A stretch of DNA of 64,000 bases from contig NZ_CP053435.1 in NCBI RefSeq assembly GCF_013127955.1, forward strand, positions 5,435,001 to 5,499,000, written 5' to 3'. Of the stretch, positions 25,502 to 32,881 are shown piece by piece. A model generated the notes under the pieces. The model did no database searches. It worked only from the letters and a program-made list of their open reading frames with translations, and was not told the origin of the DNA. The stretch comes from Spirosoma taeanense. GTDB taxonomy: Bacteria; Bacteroidota; Bacteroidia; Cytophagales; Spirosomataceae. The position numbers and the translations under genes are program-made. How positions within the stretch are numbered: the first letter of the stretch is position 1; each line of letters begins with the position of its first letter.

Positions 25502-26428
25502 ATGGAAGACTATAATAAAATCATCGAGTCGCTGGGTGTTAAGTTTATTAAGGCCCGTAATATTCGGATTTTGCAGCCCATCACCATCAAGAATTTTTAT
25601 GATGTTGAAAACACGCTGCTCATCCTATACAATGGTGAAGTATCCATTGGCGAAGAAAAAATAAAGGTCGAAGTAGGCGACATGCTGTTTATTCCGGGAG
25701 GAAAGCACGTAACCGTCACTTATGGCGACCCGACAAACGCCAAAGGTGTCTCGAACGAAGAGTTCATGACGCACCGGGAAGCTTACTGGGAAGGCAACCA
25801 CGATCCTAAGCTTATCGGACATCTGCCAAACTCATTTGGTTACGTATCGTTCGAAGCCAAAGTTTTCGATTCCGTAAACTTCTTCAATTCGCTGGACGTA
25901 CCGCCGTTTATCATCAAACGCGAAGATCACCTGGCTAACACCATTGATCAGATCCTGGCAGAAGAAATGACCGATCTGGCCGGTAAAGGACGGATTATCA
26001 AGATCAAGACTGAAGAGATCGTCATTGAAGTTGTTCGGTACATTCTAAAGAACCGTCTGTTCGTTGAGCAGTTGGTTACCAACAGCACCTACTTTAAGGA
26101 CCCGCGTCTGATCGACATCTTTGCGTATATCAAAGAGAATCTGGGTGGCGATCTGTCGAACAAAGTGCTGGCGAACGTAGCGAACGTTTCGGAAGATTAC
26201 GTTGGTCAGTATTTCAAGATGCTGACGGGGATCAACCCGCAGGATTATATCGAATACCAGCGAATGGAAGCTGCGGTTGGCCTGCTACGCACAAGCAAGA
26301 AGAGCATTCGGGCCATTGGCGCCGAAGTTGGCTATAAGGACACAGCTTATTTCTGCCGTCGGTTTAAGATGATGTTCGGCATTCCGGCCGGAAAAATGCG
26401 TCGTCGTGAGTCGCTGATGAATGTGTAA
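25502..26428 (+). CDS. AraC family transcriptional regulator with cupin-like sensor domain
   Basis: 308-residue DNA-binding regulator. Residues 1 to about 110 form a beta-rich cupin-like domain (NGEVSIGEEKIKVEVGDMLF, IPGGKHVTVTYGD). A middle helical region follows, and the C-terminal 100 residues have two AraC-type helix-turn-helix motifs (LANVANVSEDYVGQYFKMLTG and IRAIGAEVGYKDTAYFCRRF, each shown in part). The AraC signature GIPAGKMRRRE lies at the end. It stands alone downstream of the acyl-CoA dehydrogenase, with a repeated promoter element that may be autoregulatory. The ligand and targets are unknown. Confidence 0.88.
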   Translation: MEDYNKIIESLGVKFIKARNIRILQPITIKNFYDVENTLLILYNGEVSIGEEKIKVEVGDMLFIPGGKHVTVTYGDPTNAKGVSNEEFMTHREAYWEGNHDPKLIGHLPNSFGYVSFEAKVFDSVNFFNSLDVPPFIIKREDHLANTIDQILAEEMTDLAGKGRIIKIKTEEIVIEVVRYILKNRLFVEQLVTNSTYFKDPRLIDIFAYIKENLGGDLSNKVLANVANVSEDYVGQYFKMLTGINPQDYIEYQRMEAAVGLLRTSKKSIRAIGAEVGYKDTAYFCRRFKMMFGIPAGKMRRRESLMNV

Positions 26429-26444
26429 TAATCGTTTATAAGAC

Positions 26445-26478
26445 CACAAGGGTAGCGCTGATCAGCGCTACCCTTGTG
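26445..26478. terminator. Bidirectional hairpin between AraC regulator and TonB-domain gene
   Basis: A perfect 34-nt palindrome with 17-nt half-sites (CACAAGGGTAGCGCTGA and complement) between convergent genes. No U-tract follows. Confidence 0.8.
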
Positions 26479-26481
26479 CAA

Positions 26482-26919
26482 TCACTGCATATTTACTTCG
26501 ATCGGCAGAGTATAGAACACGGCAACGGGCTTCCCGCTTACTTCGCCGGGGCGCCAGCGAGGCATCTTCTCGATAGCCGCAATGATGGTAGTCATAAATT
26601 CCTGCATGCCTTTCTGTACGTCCTTATCCAGCGGTTTTGTCGTTACCCGCACATCGCGCACTGTTCCGTCTTTATCGACGATAAATTTCGCAGCTACCGG
26701 CCCGGTATTATAATTTTTACGCACTAGCGCGTTGGGTACGCGGATATTCTGAGCCAGGTATTGACCTAGAGCGGCTTTTCCACCCGGGAACTCCGGTTCG
26801 CGTTCTACAACGGTATAAACCAGTTCGTTTCGCGATTGAGCAACGACACTGGACGGGGCCACTACCAAAGTGCTGGCTGCACTTATAAGACTTATTAGAA
26901 TAATTTTTAGATTGTTCAT
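26482..26919 (-). CDS. Exported TonB C-terminal-domain protein
   Basis: 145 residues: a signal peptide (1 to about 27, ending AQS) followed directly by a TonB C-terminal domain. The domain shows FPGGKAALGQYLAQNIRVP, GPVAAKFIVDKDGTVRDVRV and MPRWRPGEVSGKPVAVFYTLPI (partly quoted). Unlike a full TonB it has no proline-rich spacer and the hydrophobic N-terminus looks cleavable, so it probably does not transmit energy itself. Stand-alone TonB_C proteins are common in Cytophagales and their role is unclear. It starts 3 bp after the GGGPS gene stop on the same strand, so they are co-transcribed. Confidence 0.82.
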   Translation of the reverse strand: MNNLKIILISLISAASTLVVAPSSVVAQSRNELVYTVVEREPEFPGGKAALGQYLAQNIRVPNALVRKNYNTGPVAAKFIVDKDGTVRDVRVTTKPLDKDVQKGMQEFMTTIIAAIEKMPRWRPGEVSGKPVAVFYTLPIEVNMQ

Positions 26920-26922
26920 ACG

Positions 26923-27732
26923 TCAGGCCTGCACAATTGACTGATTGAACTCGCGTATTACAGCCGATAATTCGGGCAATAACTCGGGATTCTGCTCAAT
27001 TCCGTTTCCCACCACAATTAAATCGGCACCCGCTTTTAGCGCATTATACGCTTTCTCGCCGGAATTTATCCCACCTCCTACAATAATCGGGGTATCAACA
27101 ACTTCCCGTACAGCCGCAATCATCTCTGCCGGAACCGGCCGACGCGCTCCGCTGCCGGCATCCAGGTACATCAATTGCAGACCCAGCATTTCGCCCGCCA
27201 TGGCTGTACAGGCGGCTACACCGGGTTTATCATATGGTAACGGAATCGTACCGCTAATGTAGGACACGGTAGTCTGCGTACCACTATCCACCAGCATATA
27301 GCCCGTTGGCAGGATTTCTAATCCGCTTTTTTTAAGGAGCGGAGCGGCAATGACATGCTGGCCGATTAAGAAATCTGAATTACGGCCTGAGATAAGCGAC
27401 AGAAACAGGATGGCATCGGCTGAAGGCTCGATGTGAAGCGGATTACCCGGAAAAAGCACAACCGGCGTAGTGGTGCGCTGGCGCAGGGTTGCGATAACAT
27501 CGCGGTGAACGTAATCGGTAACCAGACTCCCCCCGACCAGGAAAAAATCAATAGGATACTGCCCGGTGCGGCTAAGCAGGGCTATAAGTGCGTCTTGCTC
27601 GACCTTATCCGGATCGAGCAAGACAGCTAAGGCCTTTCGGCCTGTCAACTTATTGTTGCGAAGTATAGTCAGCAGGCCGGACTTGGGCCTTTTCGTGGTA
27701 TTGCGTTGGACGGGCGGCTGGGTTGATCGCAT
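26923..27732 (-). CDS. Geranylgeranylglyceryl phosphate synthase-family protein (PcrB/GGGPS)
   Basis: TIM-barrel prenyltransferase that joins an isoprenoid diphosphate to sn-glycerol-1-phosphate, forming the ether bond of archaeal lipids. Family motifs are AVLLDPDK, FFLVGGSLV, LFPGNP, YLDAGSGA, IIVGGGINSGEKA and DLIVVGNGIEQ. Bacteroidota homologs form their own GGGPS group. The ATG at 27732 gives about 33 residues before the first strand, more than usual, and overlaps the upstream gene by 83 bp; a TTG at 27648 directly after that gene's stop is an alternative start. The product's role in a bacterial membrane is unresolved. Confidence 0.88.
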   Translation of the reverse strand: MRSTQPPVQRNTTKRPKSGLLTILRNNKLTGRKALAVLLDPDKVEQDALIALLSRTGQYPIDFFLVGGSLVTDYVHRDVIATLRQRTTTPVVLFPGNPLHIEPSADAILFLSLISGRNSDFLIGQHVIAAPLLKKSGLEILPTGYMLVDSGTQTTVSYISGTIPLPYDKPGVAACTAMAGEMLGLQLMYLDAGSGARRPVPAEMIAAVREVVDTPIIVGGGINSGEKAYNALKAGADLIVVGNGIEQNPELLPELSAVIREFNQSIVQA

Positions 27733-28180
27733 TATTCGTACGGATGCGGGCTAAAAAGCCGGATAGCTGTTCGCGGGCAATATTGGTCAGTACGGATGTT
27801 ATCAAACCGCCAATCAGGCCGCTCGCAGCTGCCTTTCTTTGTGTTTTCTTTGCCTGCTGCTTTACAACTTTACGATTCGTCGGCGGAGCGTATGAATCAT
27901 CTTCATCGTCTTCGTCCAGATCATCGTAGTCTTCTTCGTCCGGTTCACCATATTTCTCGGCGTGCCGATACTCATCTGACTTCGGCAGAATGGCATTAAC
28001 AACCAAATATACAGCTAAAGCAGCACCTGCAACAAATGCGGCTGTTTTACCCGTCTCGGCCGCATCATCTTTCATTGATTCAACGCTAGTGCTTATTGAG
28101 TTTTTAAACCGCTCCGTTGCGGCCATTAATTGTGCCCGGCGGGCAGTTGTATCCGCGAAAGGGACTTTGGGATCTTCCAT
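27650..28180 (-). CDS. Hypothetical membrane protein with acidic linker
   Basis: 176-residue protein that I do not recognise. A short N-terminal amphipathic region is followed by a membrane helix (about residues 47-65), a strongly acidic stretch of Asp/Glu with Tyr (about 75-95), a Lys/Arg-rich segment and a Gly/Leu/Ile-rich hydrophobic segment (about 119-135). It sits 65 bp downstream of a DUF1469 holin-like gene and overlaps the GGGPS gene by 83 bp, an operon-like arrangement. YtxH-type or envelope stress-related membrane proteins have similar layouts, but no homology is claimed. Confidence 0.65.
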   Translation of the reverse strand: MEDPKVPFADTTARRAQLMAATERFKNSISTSVESMKDDAAETGKTAAFVAGAALAVYLVVNAILPKSDEYRHAEKYGEPDEEDYDDLDEDDEDDSYAPPTNRKVVKQQAKKTQRKAAASGLIGGLITSVLTNIAREQLSGFLARIRTNNAINPAARPTQYHEKAQVRPADYTSQQ

Positions 28181-28245
28181 AATGGATTTGTCTTAATTAA
28201 GTGTGTAGGATGTCCTGATTGATTAACTTATTCCGTTCCAATACA

Positions 28246-28686
28246 TTAAGGTGTGTTTGTCTGGCCTGCATACGGAGTTTTGTCCCCCATGCTGGCGCGT
28301 GTCTGGGCCATTAGCTCTTCGATAGCTTCTGATTTTTCCGCGCTTTTCTTTTCCTGATTCTTCTTAATGACTTTATAGGCAGCTACGCGAATTTTTGATT
28401 TGAAAAAATCCTTGGCCGCAACCCAGACAACTGTAAGAATCAGGAAAAATATAGCAACAATCAGAAAGCCCAGATACCGGCTGTCGGTAACCTCATTGAG
28501 ATAAGCAGCTAGCAAACTGAATAAAAATATGGTCGTCATTGCACCAAGCAGGGCCAGTACAACGCCATGGACACCCACCACAATGCCTTCTTCCACTTTA
28601 CTTCTGGTTTCGAGTGTAAATAACTCGATTCGAGCCTCCAGATAGCGGAATATATTCTCCCGAATTTCTTCAAGGCGTTCCAGCAT
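28246..28686 (-). CDS. Phage holin family / DUF1469 (Holin-X-like) membrane protein
   Basis: 146-residue membrane protein. An amphipathic N-terminal helix (LEEIRENIFRYLEARIELF) is followed by two close membrane helices (about residues 38-65 and 72-92) and a basic, Lys/Glu-rich tail. This is the DUF1469 pattern, named after actinophage holins but widespread in non-phage chromosomal loci of Bacteroidota. No lysis or phage gene is nearby, so a holin function is unlikely. It probably forms an operon with the acidic-linker membrane protein downstream. Confidence 0.78.
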   Translation of the reverse strand: MLERLEEIRENIFRYLEARIELFTLETRSKVEEGIVVGVHGVVLALLGAMTTIFLFSLLAAYLNEVTDSRYLGFLIVAIFFLILTVVWVAAKDFFKSKIRVAAYKVIKKNQEKKSAEKSEAIEELMAQTRASMGDKTPYAGQTNTP

Positions 28687-29010
28687 GATTGTAGATTTTT
28701 AGTTTTTTACACTGCGTTATTTACAAAAAGCCGAACGTTTTGTTTAAAAAAAGTGCATAAAGCCTTATTTCGGTACCGATAAGAGGAGAGTTTTACACCG
28801 GTTGAGTAAGTTGGAAGGCCTGCCTATTTACCCCAACAAAAGAGCTTAATCAGCAGCGCTGCTGTTAGCAGGAACAGTATCTGGTACGCCGGTAAAACAA
28901 ACAGGCCCAACGAAAATTCGTTGGGCCTGCGGGTTCTGGTAATTTGCTGACGTCAAAAGGGTATGCTGTCCTTCAGGGAGGGACAGGGGCACAAGGGCTG
29001 CGCCTGGCAC
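28687..29010. other. Non-coding interval upstream of the holin-like gene
   Basis: About 320 bp with no credible gene. It contains a short CAGCAGCGCTGCTG palindrome and one strong hairpin near 28902-28929 that ends the DksA-like gene. No consensus -33/-7 promoter for the holin-like gene was found. Confidence 0.6.
28902..28929. terminator. Hairpin after the TraR/DksA-like gene
   Basis: Arms CAGGCCCAACGAA/TTCGTTGGGCCTG (13 bp, perfect) with a 2-nt loop, about 80 bp downstream of the DksA-like stop on the minus strand. On the - strand it is followed by T only at TTTGTTTTACC, a partial U-tract. Confidence 0.75.
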
Positions 29011-29397
29011 TTAGTTCGACTGCCGGAGCTTAGCCTCGATCGTTTGCTGGGTATGTGGCACAGCGCGAAGCCGTTCCTTCGGAATCAGCTTACCCGTGTC
29101 CTTACAGATACCGTAGGTTCCGTTCTTGATTCGCACCATTGCCGCATCCAGCTGCTGCGTAAACTTTTGCAGACGGGCGGCCAGCTGGCTTAGGTTCTCG
29201 CGTTCGCTGGTATCGGCTCCGTCTTCAAGCAGTTTCGAGTTACCCGACGTGTTGTCAGTACCGCTGTCGTTGCGCTTGCTGAGTGTTTCCTTAATATAAT
29301 TTAACTCGCTACGGGTCGCATCGAGTTTCTGGCTGATCAACTCCTGGAATTCCTTCAGGTCTTCTTCAGAGTAGCGTTTTTTTTCTTCCTGAACCAT
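29011..29397 (-). CDS. TraR/DksA family regulator, zinc cysteines mostly absent
   Basis: 128-residue protein: a long coiled-coil hairpin (residues about 10-90) followed by the DksA globular block GTYGICKDTGKLIPKERLRA. DksA proteins insert the coiled coil into the RNA polymerase secondary channel and tune transcription with ppGpp. Only one of the four zinc-binding cysteines (the one in GIC) remains; the others read D/T, and the C-terminal pair is replaced by TQQTIEAK. Such zinc-poor forms are usual in Bacteroidota. It has an excellent -33/-7 promoter and is monocistronic. Confidence 0.85.
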   Translation of the reverse strand: MVQEEKKRYSEEDLKEFQELISQKLDATRSELNYIKETLSKRNDSGTDNTSGNSKLLEDGADTSERENLSQLAARLQKFTQQLDAAMVRIKNGTYGICKDTGKLIPKERLRAVPHTQQTIEAKLRQSN

Positions 29398-29437
29398 AGC
29401 AGACGGTCTTAAGTCACTGGGTGTGTATATTATTCCC

Positions 29438-29468
29438 CAAAATTAGTGCTTTCTCATTTGATAATCAA
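29438..29468 (-). promoter_or_regulatory. Promoter of the DksA-like gene
   Basis: On the minus strand TTG (29468-29466) plus 20 nt plus TAATTTTG (29445-29438). Both elements and the spacing match the Bacteroidota consensus. The start codon follows about 40 nt downstream. Confidence 0.7.
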
Positions 29469-29670
29469 TGAATGACAGGAGATAATCGAAAAATCTTGAA
29501 AATTTATCAAATTGTAATTTACCGAGTTCTCCGATTTTTATTCGGCCATTACTGGCACTCAATCAATAACTATTTTGATATATGCCGATTACGTAGATGA
29601 TTATACGGCATTATTTTTTTAGATTAATCTTAGAAAAAATGTACTTTTCATAATATAGCTAAGCTTTTAT

Positions 29671-29678
29671 TAAGTTTG
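29671..29678 (+). promoter_or_regulatory. -7 box of the glutamate dehydrogenase gene
   Basis: TAAGTTTG matches TAnnTTTG exactly and lies 49 nt before the start codon. No clear TTG at -33, so activator dependence is possible. Confidence 0.5.
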
Positions 29679-29727
29679 TAAAGCACTTCATCAACAAATT
29701 TAGTTTCTAAGTAAGCGAAGTAAAGCT

Positions 29728-31008
29728 ATGGCTATGGCGTACATTGAACCAGCTCCAATAAACGATAAAGAGAATCCCCTTGAATCTATGATGTCGCGTT
29801 TCGACGCGGCCGCCCGAATGCTTGGAATTTCGGACGAAATGTATGATATCCTGAAGGTACCGGCCCGACAGGTTATTGTAGGACTTCCCGTTACGATGGA
29901 CAACGGGAGTATCAAGGTATTTGAAGGCTACCGCGTTATTCACTCAAATATTCTGGGTCCGGCAAAAGGCGGCATTCGGCTGGACCCAGGCGTTCACCTT
30001 GACGAAGTTCGGGCGCTGGCCGCCTGGATGACCTGGAAATGCGCCGTTGTGGATATTCCTTATGGCGGTGCAAAAGGTGGTATTGCCTGCAACCCGCGTG
30101 AAATGTCGGCGGGCGAAATCGAACGGCTCATCCGGCAATACACCGTTGCCATGCTCGACGTTATTGGGCCCGACCGCGATATTCCAGCGCCCGATATGGG
30201 AACCGGCCCGCGGGAAATGGCCTGGATTGTTGACGAATATTCGAAAGCCAAAGGCATGACCGTCAACAACGTTGTTACGGGTAAACCACTTGTTCTGGGC
30301 GGTTCGCTGGGCCGCACTGAAGCAACGGGACGGGGCGTTACGGTAGCAGCCCTGGCGGCAATGGATAAGCTGCGGATGAATCCCTACCGCACTACGGCGG
30401 CTGTACAGGGATTTGGCAACGTTGGGTCATTCGCGGCCGAGCTACTTCACGAACGGGGCGTTACAGTAGTGGCTATCAGCGATATTTCGGGTGGCTACTA
30501 CAACTCGGGCGGAATCGACATTCTGGCTGCGGTTAATTATCGCAACGCTAACAAAGGAACGCTCGACGGCTTCAGCGGAGCCGAGAAAATAACGAACGAA
30601 GAACTGCTTTCGTTACCAGTCGATGTGCTGGTACCGGCGGCTAAGGAAGACGTAATCACGGACGACAACGCCGGCTCGATTCAGGCTAAAATGATTGTAG
30701 AGGGCGCTAACGGTCCTACCTCGGCCTCGGCGGATGAAATCATTAACAATAAAGGGATTCTGGTCGTACCGGATATTCTGGCCAATGCCGGTGGCGTAAC
30801 GGTATCGTATTTTGAATGGGTGCAGAACCGGATCGGTTACAAATGGACGCTCGACCGCGTTAATCGCCGGGCCGACCGCATCATGAAAGATGCCTTCGAC
30901 CGCGTATACGAAACCTCACAGCGTTATCAGGTGCCAATGCGATTGGCCGCTTATATTGTAGCGATTGATAAAGTTGCCAGCACCTATAAGTTCCGGGGCG
31001 GCTATTAA
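29728..31008 (+). CDS. Glu/Leu/Phe/Val dehydrogenase (glutamate dehydrogenase type)
   Basis: 426-residue NAD(P)-dependent amino-acid dehydrogenase interconverting glutamate and 2-oxoglutarate plus ammonia. The catalytic lysine region is YGGAKGGIACNP, preceded by GPAKGGIRLDP. The Rossmann domain has GFGNVGSFAAE, and the substrate-specificity region is ANAGGVTVSYFEW. The sequence is typical of the hexameric GdhII class rather than leucine dehydrogenase, which is shorter. It is transcribed from an AT-rich promoter region opposite the DksA-like regulator. Cofactor preference cannot be set from sequence alone. Confidence 0.93.
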   Translation: MAMAYIEPAPINDKENPLESMMSRFDAAARMLGISDEMYDILKVPARQVIVGLPVTMDNGSIKVFEGYRVIHSNILGPAKGGIRLDPGVHLDEVRALAAWMTWKCAVVDIPYGGAKGGIACNPREMSAGEIERLIRQYTVAMLDVIGPDRDIPAPDMGTGPREMAWIVDEYSKAKGMTVNNVVTGKPLVLGGSLGRTEATGRGVTVAALAAMDKLRMNPYRTTAAVQGFGNVGSFAAELLHERGVTVVAISDISGGYYNSGGIDILAAVNYRNANKGTLDGFSGAEKITNEELLSLPVDVLVPAAKEDVITDDNAGSIQAKMIVEGANGPTSASADEIINNKGILVVPDILANAGGVTVSYFEWVQNRIGYKWTLDRVNRRADRIMKDAFDRVYETSQRYQVPMRLAAYIVAIDKVASTYKFRGGY

Positions 31009-31020
31009 GAACGAGATAAG

Positions 31021-31112
31021 GTTTTCGGTTTACGGTGGTTGGTTGTATATATTTGTCGATTCTTATTTGACACAACATCGGCTCACCTACCCGTAAACCG
31101 TAAATCGAAAAC
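31021..31112. repeat. Widely spaced inverted repeat between gdh and psd
   Basis: GTTTTCGGTTTACGG (31021-31035) and its inverse with one mismatch (31098-31112), separated by 62 bp. It nearly fills the interval between the two genes. Dispersed GGTTTACGG-type intergenic repeats are plausible in this lineage. Confidence 0.5.
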
Positions 31113-31120
31113 GCAAACTC

Positions 31121-31783
31121 ATGCGCTTACACCGCGAAGGTAACACCATTATGCTGACTACGGGGCTGGTTCTGCTTGCCTTGAACTTGCTCGCTTATTA
31201 TTATCTGTTTTCGGACAATCCGACCACGATTGCCCTCTTACTGGCCGCCAGTTCGGTATTATTCGTACTGGTTGTTCAGTTTTTCAGGATACCGAACCGC
31301 CTGTTGACGGTTAGCGAAAAACAGGTAATTGCTCCGGCAGATGGTACAATTGTGGTGATTGAAGAAACCGAAGAAAGCGAATACTTCAAGGATCGCCGGC
31401 GGCAGATTTCCATCTTCATGTCTCCGCTGAACGTGCACGTGAACCGGAACCCCGTAACGGGGATTATTCGGTATTTCAGATATTACCCCGGCAAATACCT
31501 GGTTGCCTGGCACCCCAAGTCAAGCACGGAGAATGAACGCACAACGGTCGTGATTCAACTGACCAACGGCGTTGAGGTCTTATTACGTCAGATTGCGGGC
31601 GCGGTAGCCCGGCGTATTGTCTGGTACGTAAAGGAAGGCCAGCCGGTGGAGCAGGGCTCGGAACTGGGCTTTATTAAATTCGGCTCGCGGGTCGATGTAT
31701 TTTTGCCCCTCGATGCCGAAATTAAAGTCAAAATTGGTGACCGAACCAAAGGTGGCGTTACGGTGCTGGCCGAATTAGCGTAA
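31121..31783 (+). CDS. Phosphatidylserine decarboxylase family protein (archaetidylserine-type, short)
   Basis: 220-residue pyruvoyl-dependent decarboxylase forming phosphatidylethanolamine from phosphatidylserine at the membrane. The N-terminus HREGNTIM and two hydrophobic helices (about 10-50) precede the catalytic block (APADGTIVVIE, FMSPLNVHVNRNP, GKYLVAWHPKSS). The self-cleavage site giving the pyruvoyl group is GFIKFGSRVDVF (the Gly-Ser bond), in place of the LGST of E. coli Psd. This short form is the one related to archaeal Asd proteins and is usual in Bacteroidota. No pssA neighbour is seen here. Confidence 0.9.
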   Translation: MRLHREGNTIMLTTGLVLLALNLLAYYYLFSDNPTTIALLLAASSVLFVLVVQFFRIPNRLLTVSEKQVIAPADGTIVVIEETEESEYFKDRRRQISIFMSPLNVHVNRNPVTGIIRYFRYYPGKYLVAWHPKSSTENERTTVVIQLTNGVEVLLRQIAGAVARRIVWYVKEGQPVEQGSELGFIKFGSRVDVFLPLDAEIKVKIGDRTKGGVTVLAELA

Positions 31784-31790
31784 GAAATTA

Positions 31791-31839
31791 AACGTCGAAG
31801 GGGCGGCTGTAAACACGATACAGCCGCCCCTTCGACGTT
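31791..31839. terminator. Bidirectional hairpin between psd and SMP-30 gene
   Basis: Perfect 20-bp GC-rich arms (AACGTCGAAGGGGCGGCTGT and complement) around a 9-nt loop. It overlaps the last codon of the convergent SMP-30 gene. No U-tract on either side. Confidence 0.85.
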
Positions 31840-32644
31840 ATAGCTGGATACTCAGCAAATTGCCCTTTTCTGTTTCGGTTACGACCAGCCCTAACCGCCC
31901 CGATGGGTCGAATACACAGTTAGACGGGTTCTGACCCGGCAGCTTAATTTCCCGTAACGGTTCACCCTCTGCCGTGAAGACCTTAATTATACCCGCCCCA
32001 AAAACGGCAACGTAAACATTTCCATCCGGTCCAACCGTCATGCCATCGGGTCCAGGAATTGGCTCATTGTCCGGCGCATCACCGGCAACGCCCCAAACAC
32101 GGATATTTTCCCAGCTTAGTCCGGCTGCATCCCAGTACCCCTGCCAGATTCGATGTCGATGCGTCTCGCTAATTAACAGATTAGACGTTTCCGGCAGGAA
32201 CACTAATCCATTCGGATAAAACAGCCCATCGGCAATGATTTCCAGGGTTCCGTTTGGCGCATAAACGGCCACGTATCCTTCTTCATCGCCATCGGGAGAA
32301 CCGGGGCAGGTAAACACCAGGTTTCCCTGGTCATCGAATTGTAAATCATTGGGCATACTAATAGGCTGGCCACCAATGTGACTGACCACTGTCTCGATGG
32401 ATTTTGACCGGATAGCCATCCGGCGAATCGCATTGTACCCGGAGTCGCAAAACCAGAGATAACCGTCGCGTACAGCCGCGCCATTAGGTCTGCCTCCCGT
32501 ATGAACACGCATTGTCGTTCCATCCAAATCGCGACAAAACAGCCCCTCTCCCTCCTGCTCTACGCACCAAAGACAACCTTCCTCATCGAACACCGGTCCT
32601 TCGGGAAAACGGAGCCCAGATGCCAGTATACGTACATTGTCCAT
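31838..32644 (-). CDS. SMP-30/gluconolactonase/LRE family protein
   Basis: 268-residue six-bladed beta-propeller that usually hydrolyses sugar lactones using a divalent metal. Blades are recognisable from EGPVFDEEGCLWCVEQ, NDLQFDDQGNLVFTCPG, YPNGLVFLPETSNLLISE (shortened) and PDGMTVGPDGNVYVAVFG. The metal ligands are the Glu of FPEGP, the Asn of MPNDLQ and the Asp of GPDGM. There is no signal peptide, so it is cytoplasmic. It is divergent from a GMC oxidoreductase. GMC sugar/alcohol oxidases make lactones, so a metabolic link is possible but unproven. Confidence 0.85.
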   Translation of the reverse strand: MDNVRILASGLRFPEGPVFDEEGCLWCVEQEGEGLFCRDLDGTTMRVHTGGRPNGAAVRDGYLWFCDSGYNAIRRMAIRSKSIETVVSHIGGQPISMPNDLQFDDQGNLVFTCPGSPDGDEEGYVAVYAPNGTLEIIADGLFYPNGLVFLPETSNLLISETHRHRIWQGYWDAAGLSWENIRVWGVAGDAPDNEPIPGPDGMTVGPDGNVYVAVFGAGIIKVFTAEGEPLREIKLPGQNPSNCVFDPSGRLGLVVTETEKGNLLSIQL

Positions 32645-32881
32645 AGTTTGTTGTCGTTTGTGTACAGTAATCTTCGCTTCATTTAGTTCCTGGATTGTGC
32701 CTGCTATTACTGCTTTTCACATCATTGGACAAGTCATAATCCAGTGCCTTTGTTCAAGAATCTTCCTAAATGCATCTACTGTACCTGTTATCTGACGCTC
32801 AGGTAAATGCTCAGTCCATAACCATCTATACTTTGCGGTTATTTTTTTGCATCTTTACCAGGACTCCTCCTCTCTATCGCC

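Larger units (their letters stand above)
29398..29727. other. AT-rich divergent intergenic region (DksA-like / glutamate dehydrogenase)
   Basis: 330 bp of markedly AT-rich DNA without a gene. It carries one promoter on each side. Near its centre is a weak inverted repeat, ATGCCG...CGGCAT (29582-29611), followed by a T-run, and TTTTATTAAG-type tracts that may be bent DNA or an upstream element. Confidence 0.6.

Noticed and set aside
28246-28686. Prophage remnant suggested by the holin-like family name
   Set aside because: No lysin, terminase, capsid or integrase gene is near, and DUF1469 is common in non-phage loci.
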